The translations under genes and the position numbers were made by a program. From contig DUFA01000133.1 of the NCBI GenBank assembly GCA_011191975.1, positions 1 through 53,713 of the forward strand: a stretch of 53,713 nucleotides of DNA. Reading direction: 5' to 3'. Origin of the DNA: Dehalococcoidia bacterium. GTDB taxonomy: Bacteria; Chloroflexota; Dehalococcoidia; Dehalococcoidales; UBA2162. The notes under the pieces are model-generated. The model saw only the letters and a list, made by a program, of their open reading frames with translations, was not told the origin of the DNA and did no database searches. Of this stretch, positions 41,278-50,261 are shown piece by piece; position 1 is the first letter of the stretch, and every line of letters begins with the position of its first letter.

Positions 41278-43116
41278 TTAGTACCCCATCGATCTCTTCA
41301 TATTTGCATCTACCCAGGCATACCTAGAGGTAGTTTCCGGCTCCCAATAACCTATTCGTGTCGCACCATACCAGTTCTGAAGCCATGGCCACCACATGTC
41401 GTAGGCATATGGTATCGGGAGATATACTCCCATGACACATTGCTCGAGCATAAATGGAGTGATATCTCTCAGTATCTGCCATGTCTTATCCGCATCTTTC
41501 ATAACATACTGAGAACATTCTTCATAAGCAGCCCTAGTTTTAGGGTTTTCATAGAAAGCACAGTTGTCAAAATTCTCTATCCGAACCTCGTAGAAAAACC
41601 ATGGCAGGAAATAAAACTTCCCCCCTGTAACAATCATCTGTTCGTGCTTGCGACCCCTAAGAGTGCTATTAAAGACACCCGATTCTAGAACCTTAAGGTC
41701 CATATCAATTCCAACATTGATAAGTTGCTCCTTGCATATCGATAAGAGGTCTACTTGACCTGCAGTACACACTATCTCCGTTTTAAAACCGTTTGGATAT
41801 CCTGCTTCGGTTAGAAGTTGTTTTGCCTTGTCTGGATGGTATTCAAAAAGCTCCTGTACACCACACCTCGAGTCAGCTGTCGTTGGCTCTGTTGGCAAAT
41901 CCTCGAGTGGAATGTAAGCGCCTGCGTTCGCCTTCCAAGAATACCAAGGCCAACTTAGCAACTCACCTTGGCCCTCATAGTATTCTTCGAGTATCTCCTG
42001 CTGGTTTATTGCCAGGTTCATTGCCTGCCGAACCCGGAGGTCTGCGAAAGGTAACTCCGGTTTATCCACTCTGGCTACAAGGAAACTACTCATCCCAAAG
42101 AGAGTCTTAGTTTCAAGTTCAGGTAATTGCTCATTTAGCAGTGAATAGTCGTCCCAGGAAAGGGACTGTACGTAATCAATATTACCTGTACGAAATGCCG
42201 CCAGTCTTGTAGATGCGTCGGGTATTATCAGCCGTTTAAGACGATCGGCATAAGGGAGTTGATTCTCCGGGTGAACGGGGTCATACGCCCAGTAGTTAGG
42301 ATTCCTTTCGAAGGTCATTACGCTGCTTTTAACATAATCGCTAAAAATCCATGGTCCGCTTGCTACCATGACCTGCCAGTCATTATAGTTGCCATATTGG
42401 TCAATTACTTCTGGGGCTTCAATATAAAGGAAACCAACAGTCTGACTCAGATGCATCCCCTGTAAATTGGGTGGCACCTTAATCTCAACAGTATATTTAT
42501 CAAGAGCTGTAACAGATATTGGTCTGCTGACAGCGCCCCAGGAAACGGTGTGAAAGCCTGTTGGAGCTGACCACTGCCGATTAATGCTAAAGACAACATC
42601 ATCGGCGGTTATTTCACGACCATTCATTGGAGCTTTGTTCCAATAATGGCTGTCGTGGCGGATATGACAGATGATGGTTTCTCCATCGGGCGTCTCCCAG
42701 CTTTCAGCTAAAGAGGGTGCCAGCAGATTCCAGTTGCAGGTAAGGTAATCTAGCCAGTCAGTCTCACCGGTACCGGCTGGGCCCTTTGACCAGTCTCCCC
42801 TGGCTAGCTTGTCGTGAGTAAAATAAACAGTACCACACATGACTGACATGGTTATCCCGGGATCAAAGCCCATCGGGTCACCCGCTGCTACACTTGTGAT
42901 TACTCCGCCATATTTCGGCACATCTGGGGATAATAGCGCCTCCTTTTTTTCAACCACTCCTTCCCCTGTTTCAATTTTACTTGTCGATTCTGTTATCTTA
43001 ATTGCATCCTCTGTATCATCATCGGTAATTCGCTCCGTTGTACTTGATTCACAGGATGTAACTAGAGATAATATCAATAAGCAGCATATAAACATCCAGA
43101 CAATATTCTTTTTCAT
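41278..43116 (-). CDS. Solute-binding lipoprotein, ABC transporter family 5 (copy 3)
   Basis: 612-aa SBP_bac_5 lipoprotein. The signal MKKNIVWMFICCLLILSLVT ends in the lipobox LSLVTSC, then an acidic Thr-rich tether much like the two copies at the left end. Hallmarks are VPKYGGVITSVAAGDPMGFD, HIRHDSHYWNKAPMNGREIT, FADLRVRQAMNLAINQQEIL and AKQLLTEAGYPNGFKTEIV; it ends in KRSMGY. It resembles copy 1 (271) more than copy 2, for example in NKAPMNGRE. AGGAG lies 6 nt before the ATG. A long leader with a mini-ORF and a terminator precedes it. No permease is nearby. Confidence 0.92.
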   Translation of the reverse strand: MKKNIVWMFICCLLILSLVTSCESSTTERITDDDTEDAIKITESTSKIETGEGVVEKKEALLSPDVPKYGGVITSVAAGDPMGFDPGITMSVMCGTVYFTHDKLARGDWSKGPAGTGETDWLDYLTCNWNLLAPSLAESWETPDGETIICHIRHDSHYWNKAPMNGREITADDVVFSINRQWSAPTGFHTVSWGAVSRPISVTALDKYTVEIKVPPNLQGMHLSQTVGFLYIEAPEVIDQYGNYNDWQVMVASGPWIFSDYVKSSVMTFERNPNYWAYDPVHPENQLPYADRLKRLIIPDASTRLAAFRTGNIDYVQSLSWDDYSLLNEQLPELETKTLFGMSSFLVARVDKPELPFADLRVRQAMNLAINQQEILEEYYEGQGELLSWPWYSWKANAGAYIPLEDLPTEPTTADSRCGVQELFEYHPDKAKQLLTEAGYPNGFKTEIVCTAGQVDLLSICKEQLINVGIDMDLKVLESGVFNSTLRGRKHEQMIVTGGKFYFLPWFFYEVRIENFDNCAFYENPKTRAAYEECSQYVMKDADKTWQILRDITPFMLEQCVMGVYLPIPYAYDMWWPWLQNWYGATRIGYWEPETTSRYAWVDANMKRSMGY

Positions 43117-43250
43117 ACAGCTTCTCCTAATTTATTATCCAACCATATCTAGATCTGTATATGGATTAACCTAGAACTATTCAAGAGGAAATCATTCATA
43201 CTAAAAGCGTCACCTCTCTTTTGAGCATGCCGAAATTGGGACTGCATTTT

Positions 43251-43295
43251 AATAAAAAAGCACCATCAACCGAGTAAAAATTTGGTTAATGGTGC
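43251..43295 (-). terminator. Strong leader terminator before solute-binding gene 3 (candidate attenuator)
   Basis: On the minus strand GCACCATTAACC (43295-43284), a 12-nt loop, then GGTTGATGGTGC (43271-43260): 12 paired positions with one G-T-like mismatch, followed by TTTTTTATT (43259-43251). It lies on the same strand as, and 135 nt upstream of, the lipoprotein start, between that gene and its promoter. No other minus-strand gene lies upstream for it to end. Confidence 0.8.
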
Positions 43296-43309
43296 CTTGT
43301 ACTCATCAT
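43286..43309 (-). CDS. Candidate 7-aa leader peptide MMSTRHH
   Basis: ATG lies 5 nt after AGGAGG (43320-43315). The frame MMSTRHH-stop ends inside the 5' arm of the terminator stem (TAA at 43286-43288), so a ribosome on it, or stalled at the Arg-His-His codons, would overlap the hairpin. Layout-based inference; too short for homology. Confidence 0.5.
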   Translation of the reverse strand: MMSTRHH

Positions 43310-43367
43310 ATTCGCCTCCTGATCATGAAGGTAGAAGATGGTAAAAGTCTATATAAATTGCTGTAAG

Positions 43368-43396
43368 ATAATAATACTTCAATTATATCTTGTCAA
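43368..43396 (-). promoter_or_regulatory. Promoter of solute-binding gene 3
   Basis: Minus strand: TTGACA (43391-43396), 17-bp spacer, TATTAT (43368-43373). Start point near 43361; leader of about 245 nt. Confidence 0.7.
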
Positions 43397-43811
43397 CACA
43401 TGAAATCAAAAAGTGAATTAAAAAGGCAAGTATTTCATCTTTTTTCCCACTCCCTCTTACGCCGAGTGGTTTATATAAACTATAATCGATTTTCACTTAA
43501 CAACCTTCGGCATTGCTTGATCAGACTCAAATCAACAAATATCCATATTATTACCTTATTTTTCCTGAAACCAAGACAAATTAGGTTATCCAAATTATTG
43601 GTAGAGAATAACATCAGATACGTGTACAATTAATAATTTAAGATACGGCGTATCTGATACTCAAGCGATATTGATTGAGGTAATGACCTGAGTACCAGGA
43701 TGGATGTTGAGATCAAGTCGGTGACTACAGATGAAAGCTTTTTCAGTATATAAACACGAGGCAGTATTTAGCCAAGATTGAATAATTTGGTATTGGGAGT
43801 AACAGACAGCT
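43397..43811. other. 415-bp spacer between promoter 3 and the MATE gene
   Basis: No supported gene. A palindrome AGATAC-GGC-GTATCT is at 43641-43655, and a second ATACTCAAG-like dyad follows; it could be an operator for the divergent MATE gene. Confidence 0.35.
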
Positions 43812-45188
43812 TTGAACACAGCAAGCCTGGGAAAGGGGAGAGGTCAGCACAGAGACTGGACGCAGGGCAGCATCTTCAGTAATCTCGTTAGCCTGTATTG
43901 GCCTATGCTAATCAGTAGCTTGCTGAATATGATGGGCCCTACTATCGATATGATATGGATTGGGCGGCTGGGTGCATCGTCTATCGCAGGTGTTGGCGTG
44001 TCTGCCATTGTCATCATGGTAGTAAACTCTCTGGCAATGGGCATTTTCACCGGGACAGGGGCTATGGTTGCCCGCTTCGTCGGAGCCCGCGATGAAGTAA
44101 AAGCTAACTTAGTCGCACAGCAGGCAATTGTTATTGGCTTGGCATATTCAATATTCTTCGCATTGGTTGGTGTTTTCCTCGCCGACAGGATCCTGCTTGT
44201 ACTAGGTGTGGAAGCTGATGTTGTAGAGCAAGGTACTGCGTACATGCGTATACAGCTTGTTGGAATGGTGACAATGACCGCAGTCGCTTCAGGGCAAAGT
44301 ATCATAAATGCCTCAGGTGAGACCCGTACTTCAATGAAAATAAGCCTCGTATACAGATTGCTTCATGTAGCGTTAGCCCCCTTTCTCATCTTCGGATGGT
44401 GGTTCTTCCCGAAACTTGGTGTCAGCGGAGCCGCCTTAAGCAATGTCATCTGTCAGGCCATTGGCGGAACCCTGGTAATGTGGATACTTTTTAAGGGGCA
44501 CACTCGATTACGTATTACGTTAAAGCATTTTAGATTTGACCGCAACATCATATGGCGAACACTCAAGATCGGTTTTCCTGCATCCATAACTCACATCGAG
44601 AGGAGTTTCTCGGAGCTGATTCTGGTGCGTTTCATCATACCGTTCGGAACATACGCCGTAGCTTCGCATTCGGTCGTGCAAAGGATCGATCAATTTCCTC
44701 AGATGATCTGTGGATCTCTTGGTTCAGCCTCAGGCGTACTGGCAGGTCAAAACCTTGGTGCGGGTCAGGCCAATCGGGCAAGTCGGACAGGATGGATTGC
44801 TGCTGGTTTAGCCACTATTATTGCCGTCATAATCTCAGTGGTAGTTTGGTTATGGGCGGAAGACTTAATACGAGTGTTCAATAGTGATGAGCAGTTAGTG
44901 AATATCGCGAGTACTTTCCTCCGCATACAGATAGTCGGTTATATCTTCTGGGGACTGGTAACGTCGTTAAGCATGTGTTTGAATGGCGTTGGCGATACTG
45001 TGATTACCATGGTGACCAACCTGACTACTATGTGGGGGTTTGCGATTACTATGGCGTATGTCCTTTCCCAGCACACAAACCTCGGAGTCTACGGTATTCG
45101 GTGGGCAATCGTAGGGGGAATCGTAATAAGAGCAATTATCTATAGCACGTATTTCAAGATAGGAAGATGGCAGAAAAAGCAAGTTTAA
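43812..45188 (+). CDS. MATE-family efflux transporter
   Basis: 458-aa polytopic protein with about 12 hydrophobic segments in two halves. The first half has LYWPMLISSLLNMMGPTIDM and GTGAMVARFVGARDE; the second repeats the pattern (GFPASITHIERSFSEL, LAGQNLGAGQANRASRTGW). These are multidrug and toxin extrusion signatures; export of a cationic or amphipathic compound with Na+ or H+ exchange is expected. Start is TTG with GGGAG about 12 nt upstream. Transcribed away from lipoprotein gene 3; no shared pathway is evident. Confidence 0.9.
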   Translation: MNTASLGKGRGQHRDWTQGSIFSNLVSLYWPMLISSLLNMMGPTIDMIWIGRLGASSIAGVGVSAIVIMVVNSLAMGIFTGTGAMVARFVGARDEVKANLVAQQAIVIGLAYSIFFALVGVFLADRILLVLGVEADVVEQGTAYMRIQLVGMVTMTAVASGQSIINASGETRTSMKISLVYRLLHVALAPFLIFGWWFFPKLGVSGAALSNVICQAIGGTLVMWILFKGHTRLRITLKHFRFDRNIIWRTLKIGFPASITHIERSFSELILVRFIIPFGTYAVASHSVVQRIDQFPQMICGSLGSASGVLAGQNLGAGQANRASRTGWIAAGLATIIAVIISVVVWLWAEDLIRVFNSDEQLVNIASTFLRIQIVGYIFWGLVTSLSMCLNGVGDTVITMVTNLTTMWGFAITMAYVLSQHTNLGVYGIRWAIVGGIVIRAIIYSTYFKIGRWQKKQV

Positions 45189-45792
45189 CCTGAGATCACG
45201 GTCGAATTTTATATGTCACTTGATCTCTAATCTCAACGAACACCTAGAATACATTCACTTTTAACTAACAGACTAAGGTGAAATCTGAATTAATAACTTA
45301 ATTATCGTCCCCTTTTCTGTGAAACAAATGATTAGAAAAATATTTGCTTATATTCCGGGAAATCAGTTTCGAAGCTGGAATGAGATAAGCCCTTACGACG
45401 ACAATAAAATACCATAGTCATTAAAACATATTGTAGAGACGTAACAACTACGTGGACGCCTGGGAGTGAATCGGTGGTTGTGCGTGTTTGATCCTCATTT
45501 AGCTCGCTAAAAACTCGCACACCTTGTTTGCCATTGCAAACAAGCCATGGTATGTTTGTTACTCCTGATCGTAGGTGAAATTACAGATTGACGTGGTATA
45601 TACCGTTCTTCATATCTGGCGGGTGTTTATGGGCAATTTGTACCGGTTCGTTTTTCGTCGTTTTTAATTATCTCACCTCGGTCGTTTACTACCCAACTCC
45701 TGTAATATTTGCAAAGTAAAGGCAGGTAAACACTGTTTCATCCAACATATAAATAGTACAATAGCTGGTTTGTGATAAACATCCTGAATTGT
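45189..45792. other. 604-bp spacer with one hairpin
   Basis: CTTGTTTGC-CATT-GCAAACAAG (45523-45544) is a perfect 9-bp stem with a 4-nt loop. A 29-codon plus-strand frame opens at 45329 (MIRKIFAYIPGNQF) and stops early. I see no intact gene; remnants are possible. Confidence 0.4.
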
Positions 45793-46272
45793 CTACGAAG
45801 TAACTTCTGGGATGCTAATTAGATGACTGGCATCTGTCCCTATGATCTGCCCCTTGTAGTTGTGTAGACTAACAGAAGTCTCCGTTCTCAAAATGCTAGG
45901 GAGAGGAGCTATCAGGCTTTCCACAAGTTCGGAATATTCGCTAGCTGATTTGGCAATGACAAGCGCAATCAAGTCATACCTACCAGTAACCTCAGCTAAG
46001 TAGCATACATTCGGATGCTCCATTAATCGTTTAGCCACTGTGCTCAAGTATCCCAGTTGCACCTGTATTCCCATAATTCCCATAAAATTGAAACCCAATG
46101 TCTCAAGGGATGGTATCGCTGTTATCCTCACTATATCCTTGTCAAGTAGTCGTTTCATCCTATTTCGAACCGTGGTTTCAGAGACATGTAATAACTTTGC
46201 AAGGTCAGTGTAGTTTTTCCTACCATCTCTTTGAAGTTCCATGAGCAGGTCTCGATCAATATCGTCTATCAT
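45793..46272 (-). CDS. Lrp/AsnC-family transcriptional regulator
   Basis: 159 aa. The N-terminal helix-turn-helix (IDDIDRDLLMELQRDGRKNY, then LAKLLHVSETTVRNRMKRLL, about 5-50) and the C-terminal ligand-binding RAM domain (VTGRYDLIALVIAKSASEY about 95-115) are clear. Such proteins form octamers and sense amino acids or other small acids. It is divergent from the acyl-CoA synthetase/hydratase operon across 253 bp and is the natural candidate to control it and itself. Confidence 0.9.
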   Translation of the reverse strand: MIDDIDRDLLMELQRDGRKNYTDLAKLLHVSETTVRNRMKRLLDKDIVRITAIPSLETLGFNFMGIMGIQVQLGYLSTVAKRLMEHPNVCYLAEVTGRYDLIALVIAKSASEYSELVESLIAPLPSILRTETSVSLHNYKGQIIGTDASHLISIPEVTS

Positions 46273-46439
46273 AATACATTATTCCTCCATACCTAAGTTG
46301 GATTTATAGTACTAGATTCTATAAACATCGATTTTATTTAGTATTTAATCATAATTCTGATATTTTTTCAATTTATGTGCATAAAAACGCATAATATTGT
46401 CTAATAACTATCAATTTCGAAGAATAAAGCTAATTCTTA

Positions 46440-46494
46440 GGCTTGAAATACTTCGAATATCGTATTACTTTAATAGTATACAGGTTTGAAATAC
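46440..46494. promoter_or_regulatory. Two direct repeats GG(C/T)TTGAAATAC, possible Lrp sites
   Basis: GGCTTGAAATAC at 46440-46451 and GGTTTGAAATAC at 46483-46494: 11 of 12 identical and spaced 43 bp, close to four helical turns. They lie between the regulator and the synthetase start, next to a TATAAT-like element at about 46496. Binding is inferred. Confidence 0.4.
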
Positions 46495-46525
46495 AAAAAT
46501 ATAATTTGGAAATGGATAAGCTGAT

Positions 46526-48652
46526 ATGAATACAAAGTTAGAACAAATGTTTAACGCACAGTCTATCGCAATTGTTGGTGCTTCTGAGACACCAGGCAAA
46601 GCAGGTGAAAGACGTACAAGAAGCCTCCTCCAAGGAGGTTTTCAGGGCAGAATATATCCTGTTAATCCAAAAAGGGAAAACATTTTTTCATTGAGATCTT
46701 ATCCGAACCTGAAAGATATACAGGACAATATAGATCTGGTCGTAGTAATAACCCCGGTCGACGCTATCCTTGCCGCTGTCTCGGATAGTATTGATAAAAA
46801 GGCTAGCGGTGCAGTTATTATTACTGCAGGCTTGGGAGAAACGGGAGAAGTAGGGAAGAGAACAGAAAGAGAAATTCTGGAATTGCTTAAAAGAGACGGT
46901 GTACGGGTCATTGGGCCTAATTGCAGCGGGATATATAATGCACCAAATAACATTAATCTTTTAGGTATACCTTCTGTTCAAAGAGGTCCTTTTTCCATCG
47001 TTGCTCAGAGTGGCAACGTTATTGACTCACTGTGTCACTACGCCAGACTGAAGAACATGGGGTTTAGCAAGATAGCCAGTGCAGGCAACGCAATAGATGT
47101 AGGGTTTGCCGAATACCTAGAATTTCTGGGAAATGATCCAGATACCAAAGCAATTCTGCTTTATATGGAAGGTCTGACGGATGGAGGGAGATTTGTGCAA
47201 ATAGCTCGCGAGGTCAGTAAGGTAAAGCCCATTGTAGCTATTAAGGCAGGAAGGTCGGAAGCTGGGAAACGAGCAGCGAGTACACATACCGGCTCTGTGG
47301 CAGGAGATGATCTTATAGTCGAGACTGCCTTTAACCAGGCGGGTATAATGCGTGCCTATAGCATTGATGAAATGTTTGATATGGCTAAGGCGCTTGTGGA
47401 ACTTCCTAAGCCTAAAGGCAGGCAAGTCGTCGTTCTTTCCGAGGGTGGGGGTGATAATGCCATCACCGTTGATAACGTGGCAATGCAAGGCCTTGAGGTA
47501 AACGTCCTCAGCGCGGAGACACAAAATAAATTGAAACCTTTCATACTTGAAGGTTTAGTGCCATCTAATCCAGTAGACTATGGAGGGAAGGCAGAGGAGA
47601 ATCCGCACAAGATTATTCCTGCATGCTGCGAGGTTTGTTTGGAGGACGACAATGTTGACATCGCTATTATTTCTGGTTTCTTTGGCGGATTCAAGGAGAT
47701 TATCGCTCCCCATATAGAGGATTTTGAGAAAGAGACTTCCCAGAGACTGGTAGATTTAGTGAAAAAATACCAAAAACCAATTCTGGTTAACAGCGGCTTT
47801 GCCAATGAGACAATCGCGTCACTCAGCATATTGGAACGAGGCGGAATACCGGTGGTTGCTTCCTCGGAGAGAGTGGCTAGGTGTGCCAACACCATTACCC
47901 GAGCCGTGGAAAACCAACGGCGTTTCAATGTAGAGGAACTTATAAGAAGGGAACCGGCTCCAGAATCCTCAATACAGGCACTGATAGAAGAGGTCAAACA
48001 GAAGCGCAGCAATATGACCGAGATTGAGTCGAGAAAGGTCCTGGCGCAATATGCAATACCCACTCCACTAGCCTACCTTGCACGAAGCGTTGAAGAAGCT
48101 GTTAAAGCAGCAGAAGAACTTGGTTACCCCGTAGTCATGAAGATTAGCAGTCCGAGCATTATCCACAAGACTGATATGGGTGGCGTAAAGGTCAACCTGA
48201 GAACAAGTGAGGAAATCCAAACTGAGTTCAACTTAATAATGAGCAAAGCAAGAGAGGTAACCTCATCAATAGACGGTGTCCTGGTACTGCCGATGATGCC
48301 CCCGGGTGTGGAATGCATTATTGGTATGGTGCGAGACAAACACTTTGGTCCGGTGCTCATGTTTGGTCTAGGAGGTATTTTCACGGAGGTTTTGAGGGAT
48401 TTTTCTATGCGGGTGTTACCCGTTACCCAGAACGACATAGATGAAATGATAAGGAGTATTAGAGGTTTCCCACTACTCGACGGGGCAAGAGGGAGGAATA
48501 AAAAAGATTTAGCTGCGCTTCACGACATACTCCAGAAGGTTTCCGAAATAGCGATTGATTATCCTGATATAGAGGAAATAGACCTGAACCCAGTGGTCGC
48601 TTACGAGGCAGGTGCGTGTGCCCTTGATGCCAGGATAATAGTCAGGAGATAG
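46526..48652 (+). CDS. ADP-forming acyl-CoA synthetase (acetate-CoA ligase family), fused alpha-beta
   Basis: 708 aa. The CoA-binding domain (SIAIVGASETPGKAG, GRIYPVNPKREN) and succinyl-CoA ligase-like domains come first. The likely phospho-His is in RAASTHTGSVAGDD near residue 256. From about 480 an ATP-grasp domain follows (ELGYPVVMKISSPSIIHKTD, then MPPGVECIIGMVRDKHFGPV, ending EEIDLNPVV). It converts acyl-CoA, ADP and phosphate to acid, CoA and ATP, or the reverse. Many relatives conserve energy from 2-oxoacid oxidation products, which would suit the oxidoreductase at 4.4 kb. The hydratase start is 3 nt past its stop. No strong ribosome site is seen. Confidence 0.91.
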   Translation: MNTKLEQMFNAQSIAIVGASETPGKAGERRTRSLLQGGFQGRIYPVNPKRENIFSLRSYPNLKDIQDNIDLVVVITPVDAILAAVSDSIDKKASGAVIITAGLGETGEVGKRTEREILELLKRDGVRVIGPNCSGIYNAPNNINLLGIPSVQRGPFSIVAQSGNVIDSLCHYARLKNMGFSKIASAGNAIDVGFAEYLEFLGNDPDTKAILLYMEGLTDGGRFVQIAREVSKVKPIVAIKAGRSEAGKRAASTHTGSVAGDDLIVETAFNQAGIMRAYSIDEMFDMAKALVELPKPKGRQVVVLSEGGGDNAITVDNVAMQGLEVNVLSAETQNKLKPFILEGLVPSNPVDYGGKAEENPHKIIPACCEVCLEDDNVDIAIISGFFGGFKEIIAPHIEDFEKETSQRLVDLVKKYQKPILVNSGFANETIASLSILERGGIPVVASSERVARCANTITRAVENQRRFNVEELIRREPAPESSIQALIEEVKQKRSNMTEIESRKVLAQYAIPTPLAYLARSVEEAVKAAEELGYPVVMKISSPSIIHKTDMGGVKVNLRTSEEIQTEFNLIMSKAREVTSSIDGVLVLPMMPPGVECIIGMVRDKHFGPVLMFGLGGIFTEVLRDFSMRVLPVTQNDIDEMIRSIRGFPLLDGARGRNKKDLAALHDILQKVSEIAIDYPDIEEIDLNPVVAYEAGACALDARIIVRR

Positions 48653-48655
48653 GCA

Positions 48656-49432
48656 ATGGAACTGGAGACTGTCATTTACGAAAAGAAAAACAATATAGGA
48701 CTGGTTACGCTGAATCGTCCGCAGGTACTAAATGCCATGAACCATCAGATGTGGCAGGATCTCAGTCGCGTCTTGGACAATGTGGAGAATGATGATGGGA
48801 TAAAAGTGATGGTAATTACGGGAATCACCACGGAAAAGGGGAAAAAGGCTTTTTCTACGGGTGCTGACCTTAAGGATTCTAAGGAAAGGACGGTTGATGA
48901 ATACCGGGCATATCTTAAATCACTACAGGGAGTTTCGCTAAGGATTATCAAGTTCCCTAAACCCACGATTGCGGCTATAAATGGCTATGCGCTGGGTTCT
49001 GGCTATGAACTTGCCCTTGCCTGTGATCTGAGGATAGCGGCTAATGACGCACTAATTGGCTCACCAGAGGCAAGGGTCTCATCTACAGTAACCGGTGGTG
49101 CTACCAGGCTCATAATCGAGCTTGTCGGATTAGGTAAAGCAAAAGAACTGTTGTTTACCGCTGAATACATAACCGGTTCTGAAGCTGAGAGGATAGGTCT
49201 GGTAAATAAAGCGGTACCTGCCGATAAGCTTATGGCTACAACCTTTGAAATGGCTGAGAAAATCGTCCAGAATTCTAACCTTTCTATCAGATTGATTAAG
49301 AATAGTCTGGATATAGCCCGAAAGTGTAGTCCGGAAGAAATGATGGATTACGAAGTTGAAGCCTGTTTGCAGACGGTATTTGCCCCCCAGAGGCGAGAGG
49401 CGTTGCAGAGATTTGAAGACAGGAAGAAGTGA
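48656..49432 (+). CDS. Enoyl-CoA hydratase/isomerase family protein
   Basis: 258-aa crotonase. VTLNRPQVLNAMNHQMWQDL, the oxyanion-hole segment KKAFSTGADLKD near 65, and AAINGYALGSGYELALACDL near 105 are present. At the catalytic positions, SPEARVSSTVTGGATRL (about 138-154) keeps one candidate Glu (PEAR). The second Glu of true hydratases is replaced in TGGATRL, so hydratase activity is not certain. Starts 3 nt after the synthetase stop, so the two act in one pathway, probably beta-oxidation of a short or branched acyl group. Confidence 0.88.
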   Translation: MELETVIYEKKNNIGLVTLNRPQVLNAMNHQMWQDLSRVLDNVENDDGIKVMVITGITTEKGKKAFSTGADLKDSKERTVDEYRAYLKSLQGVSLRIIKFPKPTIAAINGYALGSGYELALACDLRIAANDALIGSPEARVSSTVTGGATRLIIELVGLGKAKELLFTAEYITGSEAERIGLVNKAVPADKLMATTFEMAEKIVQNSNLSIRLIKNSLDIARKCSPEEMMDYEVEACLQTVFAPQRREALQRFEDRKK

Positions 49433-49457
49433 GAGAGCTTAGTAAGGATCGGGGTAA

Positions 49458-49703
49458 AATGTATTAACAAAATCCCGGATATCCACGACTTACTCCAGAA
49501 GAGATTAGAAAACCAGAAAGAGTAACCAGCAGATTCCCCTTTGAAGCAAAGACCTATTATCTGGAGCTGATTGACTGAGATGACAAACCGATACCATCAC
49601 CGGGATGATAATCCCCACCCGCATAGAACTGGATGAATATGGATGGTGTACGGTTGATTCATCACACGAAAGCGATTATACAGTGATTCCAGGGATTATA
49701 TAG
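49458..49703 (+). pseudogene. Relic of a KamA-like (lysine 2,3-aminomutase family) radical SAM gene, N-terminal part
   Basis: Frame 1 reads TPEEIRKPERVTSRFPFEAK and TYYLELID, then a TGA; a second frame goes on with IPTRIELDEYGWCTVDSSHE and SDYTVIPGII. These match the N-terminal region of aminomutase-family proteins (R-F-P-F, Y-Y-L-x-L-I-D-W, I-P-x-x-x-E-L, Y-T-V-x-P-G). Stops and a frameshift show decay, and the radical SAM core is missing. Confidence 0.55.
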
Positions 49704-49717
49704 AGAGGTCTTTCAAT

Positions 49718-49933
49718 GGTGAAAACAAAGACGAAAACACGGCTAATGTTTGGGTATTCCATTTGAACGAAAAGGACAGGATTACACGTCTAATTTCACG
49801 ATGGTCTTTCGATTATAAACCAGGATTGTTAAATATCATCATATATAATAGCCTAATTGAACCAATCGCTGTTGTGATGCAGCGTTAAATGCTCCTCGGT
49901 ATCAAGAAACGGGCAGAGATGGCTACTATGTAG
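49718..49933 (+). pseudogene. Relic of an SRPBCC-type protein, C-terminal part
   Basis: One frame reads ANVWVFHLNEKDRITRLISR, then DYKPGLLNIIIYNSLIEPIA, then VVMQR-stop-MLLGIKKRAE. The tail resembles the conserved end of some SRPBCC proteins (E-P-x-x-F-V-M-x-R-K-M-L-L-G-I-K-x-R-A-E), with a TAA where Lys is expected. No start is visible. Confidence 0.5.
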
Positions 49934-50261
49934 TATTAACTAGCTGATCTTTTATGAGTAAACCTCCACCTCAGTAATTGGCTTGGTGTCACAATCACTG
50001 ATGTGACCATTTCACTAAAAAGACCTGCCTGATATCCCTCCATAGATTAAAGATCTCCGTCCTTTCCAAAGATAATCTATAGAAATTTACCGATGAACTT
50101 TTCTTTTTAGTGATGAGCAAGATATAATAGCGTTTGCATAGCGGCTGTATATTGAAAACAGGTCTTTGTTGATTGAAATCTGCAATCGATCCCGGTATGT
50201 TTTAGCTGGTACATAATTCGGGAACGGTAACGATAGAGCTGCATTAACGAAAGAAATAATC
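49934..50261. other. 328-bp spacer upstream of EtfB gene
   Basis: A TATAAT (50123-50128) with no good -35 may start the operon. No gene or strong hairpin is supported. Confidence 0.35.

Noticed and set aside
43400-43633. 77-codon plus-strand frame
   Set aside because: Lies over the promoter region of gene 3, lacks a ribosome site and shows biased basic/Ile/Leu content typical of AT-rich noise.
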